Position numbers and translations under genes: made by a program. From assembly GCF_015210005.1 (NCBI RefSeq), contig NZ_MU158698.1, positions 2,339,337 through 2,403,336 of the forward strand: a stretch of DNA of 64,000 nucleotides. Reading direction: 5' to 3'. Source of the stretch: Sphingobacterium hungaricum. GTDB taxonomy: Bacteria > Bacteroidota > Bacteroidia > Sphingobacteriales > Sphingobacteriaceae. This document shows, piece after piece, positions 1-8,093 of this stretch; the stretch's first letter is position 1; the number at the start of each line of letters is the position of its first letter. The notes below the pieces were generated by a model that worked only from the letters and a program-made list of their open reading frames with translations, ran no database searches and had not been told where the DNA came from.

Positions 1-1
1 T

Positions 2-97
2 TTTTTGTTATTTATAGTAGTGGGGGGAATAATTGTGTACTTATTGTTTGGAGGTGAAGGTTTATTAAAATGGCTAGGGGGCAAAAGACCTTATTGA
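2..97 (+). CDS. C-terminal end of a membrane protein, cut by the window start
   Basis: An open frame enters from the left edge and stops at TGA 95-97. The visible 31 residues are a hydrophobic run rich in Leu, Val, Ile and Gly, followed by a short charged tail ending KWLGGKRPY. This looks like a final transmembrane helix with a cytoplasmic tail. No family can be named from so little. It ends about 60 bp before the left end of the insertion sequence, so the IS did not disrupt it. Confidence 0.45.
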   Translation, partial: FLLFIVVGGIIVYLLFGGEGLLKWLGGKRPY

Positions 98-155
98 ATC
101 TATTTTTTATTGAAATCAAGGTAATTCTCCAAATCAATCTATGGTTATTAAAATA

Positions 156-1191
156 ACGTGAGTTCGGGATAAGAAAAAGTTTAAAATAGTTGGGATTTTA
201 GACAAAAAAGGCTTGATTTTTGTATATAATTAGTTGACAACCAAATTATTACAATTATAAATCAAGCCCATGCTTAGAGATAAAGTTATTGAATTTTTCG
301 TTAAGGTGGATGATTTCTGTAAAGAAATTCAGCCAATTTTGGAAGAAAAGCGAATCGAGGACAAAAAATTAGGTATGCGCAACCGTAAAACTGGACTTTG
401 TCAAAGCGAAATGATCAGCCTTATGGTACTGTTCCATAACGGTCAGTTCACCAATCTGAAGTCTTTTTATGTACATTATGCTTTGCCGCATATGAAAGAT
501 CTGTTTCCCGGCCTAACAACTTATAACCGTTTTGTAGAACTGCAGCCCCGATGTGCCATGCTGTTTATGTTATTTGTAAAAATGCGCTGTTTGGGAAAAA
601 GCAATGGCATCAATTTCATTGATTCAACGCACATCAAAGTGTGCCATAACAGAAGGATCCATCAGCATAAAGTTTTTAAAGATGTAGCCGAGCGTGGACA
701 ATGTTCAATTGGTTGGTTTTATGGCTTCAAGCTTCATCTGATAATCAATGACAAAGGGGATATTCTTTCATTTTACCTTACTAAGGGCAATGTAGACGAC
801 AGAAATCTAAAACATATGATGGATATGACCAAAGATATTTTCGGAAAACTGTATGGAGACAAAGGCTATATTTCTAAAGCAATGGCAGATATCCTTTGGG
901 GAAATGGGGTCCAAATGGTAACAAAGCCAAGAAAAAATATGAAGGGAATGAACCTAAGCCAAACTGATAAAATTATGCTCAGAAAAAGAGCGATCATCGA
1001 GTGCGTGAATGATGAACTTAAGAATATTTGCAAATTGCAGCACACAAGACATCGCTCGGTAAACAACTTCTTGTTGAATATTTTAGGAGCTTTAGCGGCA
1101 TACTCTTTTTTCCCTAAAAAGCCTTCTTTAAATATTCAGTTTGAGCAACAAGATAAACAATTATTCCTTGCTGCTTAAACCGAACTCACGT
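156..1191 (+). mobile_element. IS982-family insertion sequence
   Basis: A 1036-bp element holds one transposase gene. The ends are inverted: ACGTGAGTTCGG starts at 156, and its complement CCGAACTCACGT ends at 1191. The heptamer TAAAATA flanks both ends (149-155 and 1192-1198), a plausible target duplication; because of A/T ambiguity the exact boundary could shift by a base. The length and single DDE transposase match the IS982 family. The copy looks complete and potentially active. It sits between two unrelated genes without breaking a visible reading frame. Confidence 0.85.
270..1178 (+). CDS. IS982-family transposase
   Basis: A 302-residue DDE transposase that would cut and rejoin the ends of its own insertion sequence. 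The three catalytic acidic residues appear in typical contexts: Asp in FIDSTHIKVCHN (about residue 118), Asp in LYGDKGYIS (about 195) and Glu in AIIECVNDELKN (about 242). The N-terminal 100 residues are the helical DNA-binding part of this family. The length is normal (about 290-310 residues) and no frameshift is present. The gene fills the IS, its stop lying 13 bp before the right end. The start ATG at 270 follows a short AT-rich leader that probably contains the promoter. Confidence 0.92.
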   Translation: MLRDKVIEFFVKVDDFCKEIQPILEEKRIEDKKLGMRNRKTGLCQSEMISLMVLFHNGQFTNLKSFYVHYALPHMKDLFPGLTTYNRFVELQPRCAMLFMLFVKMRCLGKSNGINFIDSTHIKVCHNRRIHQHKVFKDVAERGQCSIGWFYGFKLHLIINDKGDILSFYLTKGNVDDRNLKHMMDMTKDIFGKLYGDKGYISKAMADILWGNGVQMVTKPRKNMKGMNLSQTDKIMLRKRAIIECVNDELKNICKLQHTRHRSVNNFLLNILGALAAYSFFPKKPSLNIQFEQQDKQLFLAA

Positions 1192-1283
1192 TAAAATATG
1201 TAATCAATTTAACTGCGTTTATTGTAAACATTTCTTGCTCATGATGTACAAAGTTTAAACCATCTTGATAAGGCATAAGCACT

Positions 1284-1703
1284 TTAAGGAATAGTTTCAA
1301 TTGCCGTAAATTTTAATTTTTCATTAGACCTTAACCAAATTCCAAAGGTAGCGCCCTCATGTCCAAAGGCAATTTCATCTCGACCAAATATTTTATAAAA
1401 TACAACGTAAGATGGGTATGGTTCACTCTCCTCAACAATCAATTTTTCAGCATTTTTCAATCTAGCGATGAGGTTTGGTGTAAATATTTCCTGCAATCTT
1501 TGTGTGAAAAATATTTTAGAATTTATGTATTGCTTGAGGCCGACTTCGTTACAAGGTAAACATCTAATTGAATCGGTACTACTAATCAATAGGGAATCAA
1601 TTTTATTATTTTCGATCAATCGAATAATATTATCAGCTTTCTCGTAAACTAAATTTGTATCTATTTGCCCAAAAGAATTTGATGCAGACAGCAGAAACAT
1701 CAT
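1284..1703 (-). CDS. Hypothetical secreted protein, possible frameshift in the signal peptide
   Basis: I do not recognise the family. The 139-residue product starts with a short hydrophobic stretch ending in SNSFGQ, which looks like the tail of a Bacteroidota signal peptide, followed by a soluble domain. A better start exists upstream at 1718-1720 (ATG, reading MKILF then a stop). Inserting one base there would join it to MMFLLSASNSFGQ and give a full-length signal peptide. The gene may therefore have lost one base in its signal sequence, or translation may really begin at the ATG-ATG at 1703. It lies close to the IS982 copy. Confidence 0.5.
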   Translation of the reverse strand: MMFLLSASNSFGQIDTNLVYEKADNIIRLIENNKIDSLLISSTDSIRCLPCNEVGLKQYINSKIFFTQRLQEIFTPNLIARLKNAEKLIVEESEPYPSYVVFYKIFGRDEIAFGHEGATFGIWLRSNEKLKFTAIETIP

Positions 1704-1777
1704 TAGAATAAGATTTTCATATCTATACTATTTTACACTAAACTAATTAAAAAAATAATACAGGCGACAAAACAAAT

Positions 1778-1802
1778 CCCCCACACTTGATGGGTGTGGG
1801 GG
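1778..1802 (-). terminator. Intrinsic terminator
   Basis: A perfect 9-bp GC-rich stem (CCCCCACAC with GTGTGGGGG) closes a 7-base loop. Read on the minus strand it is followed by ATTTGTTTT. It sits 15 bp after the stop of the minus-strand membrane protein gene ending at 1817. Confidence 0.8.
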
Positions 1803-1816
1803 ATAAAAGCATTATC

Positions 1817-2248
1817 TTATTCTCCCAATAATCTATTAAATATATTCACGCATATAATTATTAAAGTAGATATAAACAATAAATTTAAAACCCATGTATT
1901 TATAGGCTTTTTAATATATTTTCTCTCCCACACAACATCATTGTACCATATAATGAGTCTTTTTAAAAAGAAAATTATAGGAACTAAAATGACAGTAAAA
2001 CAAGATAACATATATAAATAGCTGATTGTAAAATTTAAATAAAAAGCTACATCATTCGAAATACCAATATTTTCAAATTTGGGAAAACTATAAATATTTT
2101 GAGAATCAACACCATAATCTCGAGTTCCCCAAAAGCCAAATTTTAGATAATTTCTTATGGGAAGTAAAAAATAAAACCATGAAGGCACTACTATTATAGA
2201 TATAAGTATGCCAAAAATGGAAATGATTTTTTTAGTTATTTTGTACAT
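1817..2248 (-). CDS. Hypothetical membrane protein, about three transmembrane helices
   Basis: A 143-residue protein of unknown family. Hydrophobic segments lie at about residues 8-28, 70-95 and 120-140, with a polar loop rich in Tyr, Phe and Gly between the first two and a basic patch (KKPINT) before the last. Its ATG directly follows the stop of a decayed upstream frame (TAA then ATG), so the two were probably one translationally coupled operon. A strong terminator follows. Such pairs next to mobile DNA are sometimes polymorphic toxin or immunity remnants, but nothing here proves that. Confidence 0.55.
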   Translation of the reverse strand: MYKITKKIISIFGILISIIVVPSWFYFLLPIRNYLKFGFWGTRDYGVDSQNIYSFPKFENIGISNDVAFYLNFTISYLYMLSCFTVILVPIIFFLKRLIIWYNDVVWERKYIKKPINTWVLNLLFISTLIIICVNIFNRLLGE

Positions 2249-2534
2249 TTAACGATCGCTATTTAAAGTTGAAACTAGTTTATTCCAATCAAGGCTGTCT
2301 TTGATATCAATCCATTTCGGACGATGGACAACCGGCGTATTTTCAGTAGCTGAACCCATATTTTTATTTATATAATCCAAGAAACCTTTTTGAAAGGACC
2401 TCTAAAACTCGTCTGCAATAACCAGTGTTAATCGGCGATAACATTCCAATTTATCCTTGTTAGTATATGAACTAATTAGTAAGATTAATTCTACGGCTAC
2501 GTAGCTATTTGAAGAAATTGATTTTTTCCATTTT
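2249..2534 (-). pseudogene. Decayed gene upstream of the membrane protein
   Basis: A minus-strand frame of about 95 codons runs from 2534 to a TAA at 2249-2251 with one internal amber codon at 2402-2404. On both sides of the stop the frame reads like ordinary protein: YVAVELILLIS before it, RSFQKGFLDYINKN and VVHRPKWIDIK after it. No good start codon lies at the upstream end, so the 5' part is lost too. An ATG at 2357-2359 could still yield a 36-residue remnant. The family is not recognised. The stop codon abuts the next gene, which suggests an old operon. Confidence 0.5.
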
Positions 2535-2751
2535 TAAGTTGGTTGATAAGGTTGCGTTATTTTAACTAAAAATACCATTAGTTTCTAAGTAAACAAAATT
2601 TAATATTATAAAAATTACATTCTTGTAATAATGAGCTGTGACACTCGACGAGACTACAACGACCGAAAAAATCATAAACCTTATGTGTTAACTGGAGCGA
2701 TGGAATTCAAACTCGCATCAATACTTTATTAACTACCTAAGCAATAACAAC

Positions 2752-2785
2752 AAAGCCAGTAGCCTTTTTATTGATTACTGGTTTT
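2752..2785. terminator. Hairpin, possible bidirectional terminator
   Basis: AAAGCCAGTA at 2752-2761 pairs with TACTGGTTTT at 2776-2785 across a 14-base loop, with one G-T wobble. T-rich DNA follows in both directions. The surrounding spacer (about 2535-2936) holds no gene I can support. Confidence 0.45.
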
Positions 2786-2936
2786 ATTAGTTGTAGAACC
2801 GGAGGTGCTTGGGCACAATCCTATCACACTTTTCCAATTTCACTTGCGATGCTACTAAAAAAGGATAATTGCAAACAACAATTACGGTTTTTTCATTATT
2901 ATTAATTTAGACGATTATAGAATCTAATCGTAGTAT

Positions 2937-3137
2937 TTATGGAAGATATTCAAAGTTTGGTCGAGTATGCAGTACCCACCCCTTACTACCTCTCATTACG
3001 TAAATTTTTCCTGATTTTTTTTCAACCGCTCGATTTTCTTCAAATACATATTTATTTTGCGAAAGATATTCATTGAATTGGAAAGCAAGTAATATTAAAA
3101 TAGCTAATATTAAAATTTTAAAAATTTTATCGAACAT
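2937..3137 (-). CDS. Small hypothetical protein with one N-terminal transmembrane helix
   Basis: A 66-residue protein: a hydrophobic segment (KILILAILILLAF) near residues 6-19, followed by a polar tail containing SQNKYVFEENRAV and SGKIYVMRG. I chose the ATG at 3137. A start further upstream (3188) would run into the tmRNA terminator hairpin and add a second atypical N-terminus. Small membrane-anchored proteins of this layout are common in Bacteroidota but no function is known to me. Confidence 0.5.
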   Translation of the reverse strand: MFDKIFKILILAILILLAFQFNEYLSQNKYVFEENRAVEKKSGKIYVMRGSKGWVLHTRPNFEYLP

Positions 3138-3197
3138 AGGACTTATTAAGTTAATATTCACGAAAATAACAATAAGTTTTATATTCACTCCAAAAAC

Positions 3198-3231
3198 AAA
3201 ACCCTTTAAATGGTACCATTTAAAGGGTTTT
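3198..3231 (-). terminator. Terminator of tmRNA
   Basis: A long perfect palindrome (AAAACCCTTTAAATGG and its complement around GGTACC) lies just after the 3' end of the minus-strand tmRNA. On the minus strand the stem is followed by TTTTGTTTTT. Confidence 0.85.
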
Positions 3232-3254
3232 ACTTTGTTTTACTGATAAAGTTG

Positions 3255-3618
3255 TGGAGCCGGAGGGATTCGAACCCTCGTCCAAACATGGTACTGTATA
3301 CGCTTTCTACATGCTTATTTTCTCTTTGATTGTCGGGCTAGGGAAGGTGAGAAAATTACCAATCCTTTTGCCTTAGTCACTGTGTCTCGCGGATGCTTAG
3401 TAACCTCACACCCGCCAGTTCTATAATTCGATGCCCCGAATGTTAACTGAAAGAACAGCAGCTAACGGGACAAATAGCTATGTTAAGTCTAACTTAAGCA
3501 GCTAAGGCGTAGTTTTCTTCGCCAGTTATAAAGTTGAAAGTTCTGATTAAAGTGTACTTCTAACAACACACTGCATGCTTACATAACCGTCGCCATCCTG
3601 TCAATTCCGGTCGACCCC
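3255..3618 (-). ncRNA. ssrA: Transfer-messenger RNA (tmRNA)
   Basis: This RNA rescues stalled ribosomes and tags the unfinished protein for degradation. The 5' end GGGGTCG (3612-3618) pairs with CGGCTCC near the 3' end to form the acceptor stem. A tRNA-like T arm (GGGTTCGAATCCCTC) is present. The tag frame at 3494-3523 reads GEENYALAA then TAA, a typical Bacteroidota tag. The terminal CCA does not appear to be encoded. The length of about 364 nt is normal, and a strong hairpin terminator follows. Confidence 0.95.
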
Positions 3619-3789
3619 GATTATTTTTTGTAATCTGTAGACTACAAAGGTAGAACTATATTGCTGGAATTTGAAATTTAATATAAAATATACATTGCTT
3701 TTTGAATTAATTTTCTGAAATTTAATACATTGTAAACAATTGCAAAGTATATTTGTTAAGACAATATTATTTATTATAAACAAATTGTT

Positions 3790-4410
3790 ATGGCACAGAA
3801 AAAACAAACTCCTGCCGCAGATAAAAAAGCTCCAGCTTCTAAAGCGAAAGCTACTGCAACAAAAGCACCGGCTACGAAAGCTGCTGCTAAAACAACCACA
3901 GCAAAATCATCTTCAACAACGTCAGCTGCAGCTAAAAAAACAACTGCTGCTAAAGCGCCTGTTAAAGCTGCTGCAGCAACTAAAGTTGCCGCCAAAAAAG
4001 CTACTGCTACAAAAGCTGCTCCTGCGAAAAAAGCGCCTGCTAAAGCCGCTGTAAAGAAAGTTGAAGCCAAAGCTAAAACGACCGCTAAAAAAGTGGAAAG
4101 CAAAGCAAAAGATGCAGCTGCTAAAGTTTCAAAAGATGTGAAATCTGCAACGAAAAAAGTATCAAAAGATACAAAAGCGACGGCGAAGAAAGTAGAATCT
4201 AAAGCAAAGTCAGTTGCTAAAAAAGTTGAAGACAAAGCAAAAGATGTTAAAAAAGAAGTAAAAAAAAAAACTAAAAAAGTAGAGAAATCTGCTAAACCAA
4301 AAAAGGCGAAGAAGGAAGAAGATACGTTTAGTAAAATTAAGGGAGCCGTTATCGAGCTTTACGAAAAAGTAACTAATCAAGATAAACCTTCTAAAAAGAA
4401 AAAGAAATAA
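3790..4410 (+). CDS. Histone H1-like Lys/Ala-rich nucleoid protein
   Basis: A 206-residue protein made almost entirely of Lys, Ala, Thr and Ser. The first 90 residues are KAPA/AAKK-type repeats. The middle (about 90-165) has heptad-like repeats of the kind KKVESKAKD, probably long amphipathic helices. The C-terminal 40 residues contain a short conserved-looking segment (FSKIKGAVIELYEKVTNQ) before a poly-Lys tail. It resembles eukaryotic H1 tails and bacterial Hc1/AlgP-like proteins, so nonspecific DNA binding is the likely role; that is inference from composition. A terminator follows directly. Low-complexity ORFs on the other frames here are shadows. Confidence 0.8.
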   Translation: MAQKKQTPAADKKAPASKAKATATKAPATKAAAKTTTAKSSSTTSAAAKKTTAAKAPVKAAAATKVAAKKATATKAAPAKKAPAKAAVKKVEAKAKTTAKKVESKAKDAAAKVSKDVKSATKKVSKDTKATAKKVESKAKSVAKKVEDKAKDVKKEVKKKTKKVEKSAKPKKAKKEEDTFSKIKGAVIELYEKVTNQDKPSKKKKK

Positions 4411-4440
4411 AATGAAGCTTATCTCCGGATAAGTTTCATT
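4411..4440 (+). terminator. Intrinsic terminator
   Basis: AATGAAGCTTATC pairs with GATAAGTTTCATT around a TCCG loop, followed by a T-rich run. It begins immediately after the stop of the H1-like gene. Confidence 0.8.
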
Positions 4441-4474
4441 TTACTTTAATTTCTTTTTTTTGCTGATAGAAATT

Positions 4475-5011
4475 TTAATCAGCCGATAGGGAAAGTATTT
4501 TTTCTATTGTATTTAAGTTTCTTGCAGTCCCCAAAACAGCCAATTTTTTCTCAAGATAATTGACAGTCAATTTCGCTTTTCCCATTCCTTCTGGCAAGTA
4601 GAAATAAAGCACTTTATCGTTCAATACATATTGCTCATCTCCATGATTGATAGCATCTAGCTTTTTGGTTAATTCATCCAAAGGCTTCGCGTCTAGAAAA
4701 GCAAGAAAGACTTTGTTCGGTTCTAAATCTTTTTTAAAAGGATTTTCGTCGTTGAGTTTTTTTAGTTCCTCAGGAGTATAAATAAACAAAGGAGCTTTAA
4801 TTTGAAATTTCTCTTCTAATAGTTGAGCAAAGCGATTCGCTGTCTCCGTTTTGGAATAAGTTGAATCTAAAAGAATATTACCGCTTTGGATATAGGTTTT
4901 TACATGTTCAAATCCAGCATCGCTCAAGGCTTTCTGAAGGTCAGCCATTTTTAATAAATTCTTTCCGCTGACATTGACACCTCGAAGAAAAATAATGTAT
5001 GTTTTAAGCAT
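4475..5011 (-). CDS. DUF1697 family protein
   Basis: A 178-residue protein with the DUF1697 signature: the N-terminal YIIFLRGVNVSGKN, then FEHVKTYIQSGNILL, and the C-terminal KLTVNYLEKKL followed by ARNLNTIEKIL. The whole protein is the domain and the length is typical. Its function is not established. There is no signal peptide, so it is cytoplasmic. The gene stands alone, convergent with the H1-like gene and followed upstream by a repeat-rich spacer. Confidence 0.88.
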   Translation of the reverse strand: MLKTYIIFLRGVNVSGKNLLKMADLQKALSDAGFEHVKTYIQSGNILLDSTYSKTETANRFAQLLEEKFQIKAPLFIYTPEELKKLNDENPFKKDLEPNKVFLAFLDAKPLDELTKKLDAINHGDEQYVLNDKVLYFYLPEGMGKAKLTVNYLEKKLAVLGTARNLNTIEKILSLSAD

Positions 5012-5751
5012 TTAATGATAATTCAAAATTAAAAATTCAAAAATATGGAAAGACTTTCAAATTTTTTAAGACAGAAAGTATCGGTCCAGCTTACCAAAAG
5101 GGAGACCGCAGAGGACACAGAGAAGGCGCAAAAGACGCTGAGGATAATTCAAAATTCAAAAGTAAAAATTCAAAAATGCAGAAAGACTTTCAAATCTTTA
5201 AGTCAGAAAATAACGGCCCAGCTCTGCGAAGCTCTGTGCCTCTCTCTGCGAAACTCCGCGGATAACCTTTCCAAAAAAAGGAACCGCAGAGAAGAATTCA
5301 AAATTCAAAATTCAAAAGTAAAAATTCAAAAATATGGAAAGACTTTCAAATTTTTTAAGACAGAAAGTATCGGTCCAGCTTACCAAAAGGGAGACCGCAG
5401 AAGACACAGAGTACAATTCAAAATTCAAAAGTAAAAATTAAAAAATCTAGAAAGACTTTCAAATCTTTAAGTCAGAAAATAACGGCCAAGCTCTGCGAAG
5501 CTCTGTGCCTCTCTCTGCGAAAATCCGCGGATAACCTTTCCAAAAAAAGAAACCGCAGAGAAGAATTCAAAATTCAAAAGTAAAAATTAAAAAATCTAGA
5601 AAGACTTTCAAATCTTTAAGTCAGAAAATAACGGCCCAGCTCTGCGAAGCTCTGTGCCTCTCTCTGCGAAACTCCGCGGATAACCTTTCCAAAAAAAGGA
5701 ACCGCAGAGAAGAATTCAAAATTCAAAAGTTTAGATAGACTTACTGCAATA
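5012..5751. repeat. Interspersed repeat cluster (two unit types)
   Basis: The spacer contains no credible gene. It is built from two alternating unit types linked by AATTCAAAATTCAAAAGTAA-like AT linkers. Unit A begins GGAAAGACTTTC and carries GTATCGGTCCAGCTTACC; copies start near 5045 and 5334. Unit B begins GAAAGACTTTCAAATC and carries CAGCTCTGCGAAGCTCTGTG and the hyphenated GGTTCC/GGAACC-like tail; copies start at 5181, 5450 and 5599 and are almost identical. The 129-residue ORF across part of it is an artefact of the repeats. The copies look recently amplified. Confidence 0.85.
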
Positions 5752-5778
5752 GTTCCCCCTTCGGGGGTTAGGGGGAAC
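5752..5778. repeat. Palindromic repeat GTTCCCCC-TTCGGGGGTTAGGGGGAAC
   Basis: A C-run/G-run palindrome closes the repeat cluster. It occurs again, with TCGGGGGTTAGGGGGA conserved, at 55053-55076 and 55304-55327, each time after an AATTCAAAAGT-type linker. This points to a genome-wide interspersed element. It could also act as a transcription barrier between the flanking genes. Confidence 0.75.
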
Positions 5779-5790
5779 CATCTTTCTAAA

Positions 5791-6237
5791 TTAAAATTCC
5801 ATTTTCTTAGAACCTTCGAAATTAATCATCCAAAAAATTCCGAATTTATCTTGAAAGGAAGCAAATTGCTCAGCCCAAAATGTTTCGCCCAATTCCATTT
5901 CCATAAGCTTGGAATCAGCCGATAGTTTTGCGTATAAATCTTTTGCTTCATCTGCGCTCGCCGTATCGAGCATCACATAGGTAGAGTTTCCGAAATTTAC
6001 TTTCTGATTAAAACTTTCCAGGCAATCTGAACCCAGCAACATGGTGTCTTCATTAATCATAATGCAGGTGTTCATAATCTTGTTTTTGTCTTCATCAGCG
6101 ACCGGATAATTTGGGTCTGCAGGCATATCGCCAAAGCGTGTAACATTTAATGTTTTTGCATTAAAAACTTCGGTGTAAAATTGAAATGCTTCTTCGCAGT
6201 TGCCTTCAAAATTTAAATAAGCGTGTAATCTAGCCAT
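5791..6237 (-). CDS. VOC family protein, PhnB-like
   Basis: A 148-residue protein of the vicinal-oxygen-chelate fold, PhnB or 3-demethylubiquinone methyltransferase-like subgroup. The start MARLHAYLNFEGNCEEAFQFYTEVF is the subgroup's opening, and FASFQDKFGIFWMINFE is its usual end. The substrate is unknown; these proteins bind small molecules or metals, and many act in antibiotic or aldehyde handling. It is the last gene of a minus-strand run of small enzymes starting at 8552, but a 70-bp gap separates it from the gene upstream, so it may be transcribed separately. Confidence 0.85.
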   Translation of the reverse strand: MARLHAYLNFEGNCEEAFQFYTEVFNAKTLNVTRFGDMPADPNYPVADEDKNKIMNTCIMINEDTMLLGSDCLESFNQKVNFGNSTYVMLDTASADEAKDLYAKLSADSKLMEMELGETFWAEQFASFQDKFGIFWMINFEGSKKMEF

Positions 6238-6308
6238 AATCGTAATTGTTAAGTTTTTTATAAAATTATTTTATATTCTATTATTACTTCTTGCCTTAAG
6301 ACAAGAAA

Positions 6309-6764
6309 TTACTTCTTAGTTGACTTTTCGTACGCTACGATATAATCGTCTACCGAAATTTTCGTCGCCAATTCGGCAAACAGCTCAAAGGGAATGTCAG
6401 CTTCTTTTCTGAATCGGATACAACTCTTTCCGATATCCAATTTCTTTTTTGAATGTTTCCGAAATTCCTCTGTAAACCATGCTAGAAGTTCTGGAATCAT
6501 GTAAATCCCCATGTGATATACCGCAATGTGATTTTTTTGCGAAGCAATACCTAAAAATGGCAAGGGCAGGTGAGGAGTGACGTGGTAACCAGCTGGATAA
6601 AGTTCGTGAGGAACGACAAAGCCAATATGTCCATAACCAATACCCGATTGAAATCCTGCGGGAATATTTTTGCTAAGGATAGCAAACAATTTTTCCAATG
6701 CTGGCTTTCTGTCGGCAGGCAATTCCGCCAAATAGTCTTCGATGGTAAGCGCTTCGCTCTGCAT
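6309..6764 (-). CDS. DUF1801 domain protein
   Basis: A 151-residue single-domain protein of the DUF1801 (YdhG-like) family. The pattern TIEDYLAELPADRKPALEKLF followed by GIGYGHIGFVVP, KNHIAVYHMGIY and a C-terminal KKLDIGKSCIRFR is characteristic. Members are small cytoplasmic proteins related to frataxin-fold iron proteins, though a clear biochemical role is lacking. The stop and the upstream gene's stop/start overlap by one base at 6764, so it is translationally coupled to the 309-residue DUF1801/YdeI fusion. Confidence 0.83.
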   Translation of the reverse strand: MQSEALTIEDYLAELPADRKPALEKLFAILSKNIPAGFQSGIGYGHIGFVVPHELYPAGYHVTPHLPLPFLGIASQKNHIAVYHMGIYMIPELLAWFTEEFRKHSKKKLDIGKSCIRFRKEADIPFELFAELATKISVDDYIVAYEKSTKK

Positions 6765-7693
6765 TACTTTTTGTATTTATCGTGTAAACCTTGACCTTGC
6801 AAAATCTGAGGGATTATTTTCTCGATTCGAGTCAATTTTGTTTTATCCTGCTTTGCTTCGTCGATATACAGGATGTAATCTTTCCGTTTTCCAGGCGTCA
6901 GTTTGTCAAATGACTCCTTTAATTTTTTATCTTGCTCAAGCGCATCTTTAAACAATCCCGAAGCTTCGATGGCGGTTGATTTTTCAGGTTTAATTTCTTT
7001 TCCATCGTCCACAGTTTTTATCGCTTCTTGAATGTATTGCAAGATTTTCTTTTCATCCATTTGCTCGACTGATGTAAACCGCCACTGCCGTAAGGATTTT
7101 GTTTTTCCTTCCGAAGCATTGACCAACACCTTATTTTTATCTTCTAAGAAAACTCCATTGTGAAACCAGATTGCAAAATGGTTTTTAAATCCTCCAAAAG
7201 ATAGCACATTCTTCCCTTTATGTGTATAGATTTCTGTTCCCCATTTAAATTCTTCATGAAGGATTGTTTGGGCGACAATGGATTTAATTTTATCAATTTC
7301 TTCAGGCCATTGCGAAGCATACGCTTTCCAATCTGGCGCTGTTTTATTCTTTAATTTTTCGACATTAAAATGAACTATTTTCGTCAGCAAGCTTTTTGAA
7401 ATCGGATTGTCGAAAGGGATTTGGATAGCGCCTTTACTCGTTTTGTATGCACTCAACTCCTCTGCGTATTCTTCAATGGCATCTGGGCCAGGATATAAGC
7501 CAATATGGTTTTTAAACAGGGCAAAATGGATTAAATTACCATTATAGCGAAAGGTCGGCATTCCATAATTAATTGTTTCTGTCGCTTCGGGAACGGCTTT
7601 CGAAATAGTCGAACGGATTTTTCGCAAAGCGGGTTGATGTGCTCTGTCCGTTTGTTCGATGTAGCTGTCAATCGTTGTGAATCCTTTTTCCAT
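6764..7693 (-). CDS. Fusion of two DUF1801 domains and a YdeI/OmpD-associated domain
   Basis: A 309-residue protein with three parts. Residues 1-115 form a DUF1801 domain (FTTIDSYIEQ, ETINYGMPTFRYNGN, KNHIGLYPGP). Residues about 120-235 repeat the fold (ILHEEFKWGTEIYTHKGKN, GGFKNHFAIWFHNG). Residues about 240-309 carry a YdeI-type segment (ALEQDKKLKESFDKLTPGKR, YILYIDEAKQDKTKLTRI). YdeI is linked to bacteriocin or stress resistance in enterobacteria, but a role here is inference. Single-domain versions of both are common, so the double-plus-YdeI fusion is less usual. It lies 3 bp from the VOC gene upstream and overlaps the next gene downstream. Confidence 0.82.
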   Translation of the reverse strand: MEKGFTTIDSYIEQTDRAHQPALRKIRSTISKAVPEATETINYGMPTFRYNGNLIHFALFKNHIGLYPGPDAIEEYAEELSAYKTSKGAIQIPFDNPISKSLLTKIVHFNVEKLKNKTAPDWKAYASQWPEEIDKIKSIVAQTILHEEFKWGTEIYTHKGKNVLSFGGFKNHFAIWFHNGVFLEDKNKVLVNASEGKTKSLRQWRFTSVEQMDEKKILQYIQEAIKTVDDGKEIKPEKSTAIEASGLFKDALEQDKKLKESFDKLTPGKRKDYILYIDEAKQDKTKLTRIEKIIPQILQGQGLHDKYKK

Positions 7694-7696
7694 AAC

Positions 7697-8092
7697 TTAA
7701 GTTGTTGACGCCAAACCAAAACAAGCACCCGAAGGGTCCTGAAAGATAACATAGTTTAACTTGCCTTCCTTATTTCTGCTTTCATGGACAAGTGTTCCAC
7801 CGAGTTCCGAAGCTTTTTGGATGCTCTCAGCCAGGTTATCGACGTTGATGTATAGAATCCACTGATTTGGAATTCCAGTGTTGACGCCACGAAGATGGCA
7901 AATGCCTCCTGTCGGAATGTCTTCTGCATCTTTCATCACATAATCTTCGTATTGAGCTTCGCCATCCTTCATCGGAATTTCTTCCACCTTCCAACCAGCA
8001 ACTTGCTGATAAAAATCGCGCACGTTGCTTGCATTTTCTGTTGTCAAATCTGACCAAAAAATTTGTCCAGAGCGGTATGATTGATTGTCCAT
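7697..8092 (-). CDS. VOC family (glyoxalase-like) protein
   Basis: A 131-residue protein of the vicinal-oxygen-chelate superfamily. The motifs GQIFWSDLTTENASNVRDFYQQVAGW at the start and VIFQDPSGACFGL at the end mark the two beta-alpha-beta-beta-beta modules. These proteins usually bind a metal and a small substrate; the substrate here is unknown. The start ATG at 8092 lies one base after the stop of the SRPBCC gene, so both are probably translated from one mRNA. Confidence 0.85.
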   Translation of the reverse strand: MDNQSYRSGQIFWSDLTTENASNVRDFYQQVAGWKVEEIPMKDGEAQYEDYVMKDAEDIPTGGICHLRGVNTGIPNQWILYINVDNLAESIQKASELGGTLVHESRNKEGKLNYVIFQDPSGACFGLASTT

Positions 8093-8093
8093 G

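Noticed and set aside
3740..4235. Frames of 104 and 153 residues overlapping the H1-like gene on both strands
   Set aside because: They are shadows of a Lys/Ala-rich gene; the repetitive GCT/AAA codons keep several frames open, and they lack natural composition.
5045..5434. 129-residue frame in the repeat-rich spacer
   Set aside because: It runs across two unit types and changes composition with each copy, so it follows the repeats and is not a gene.
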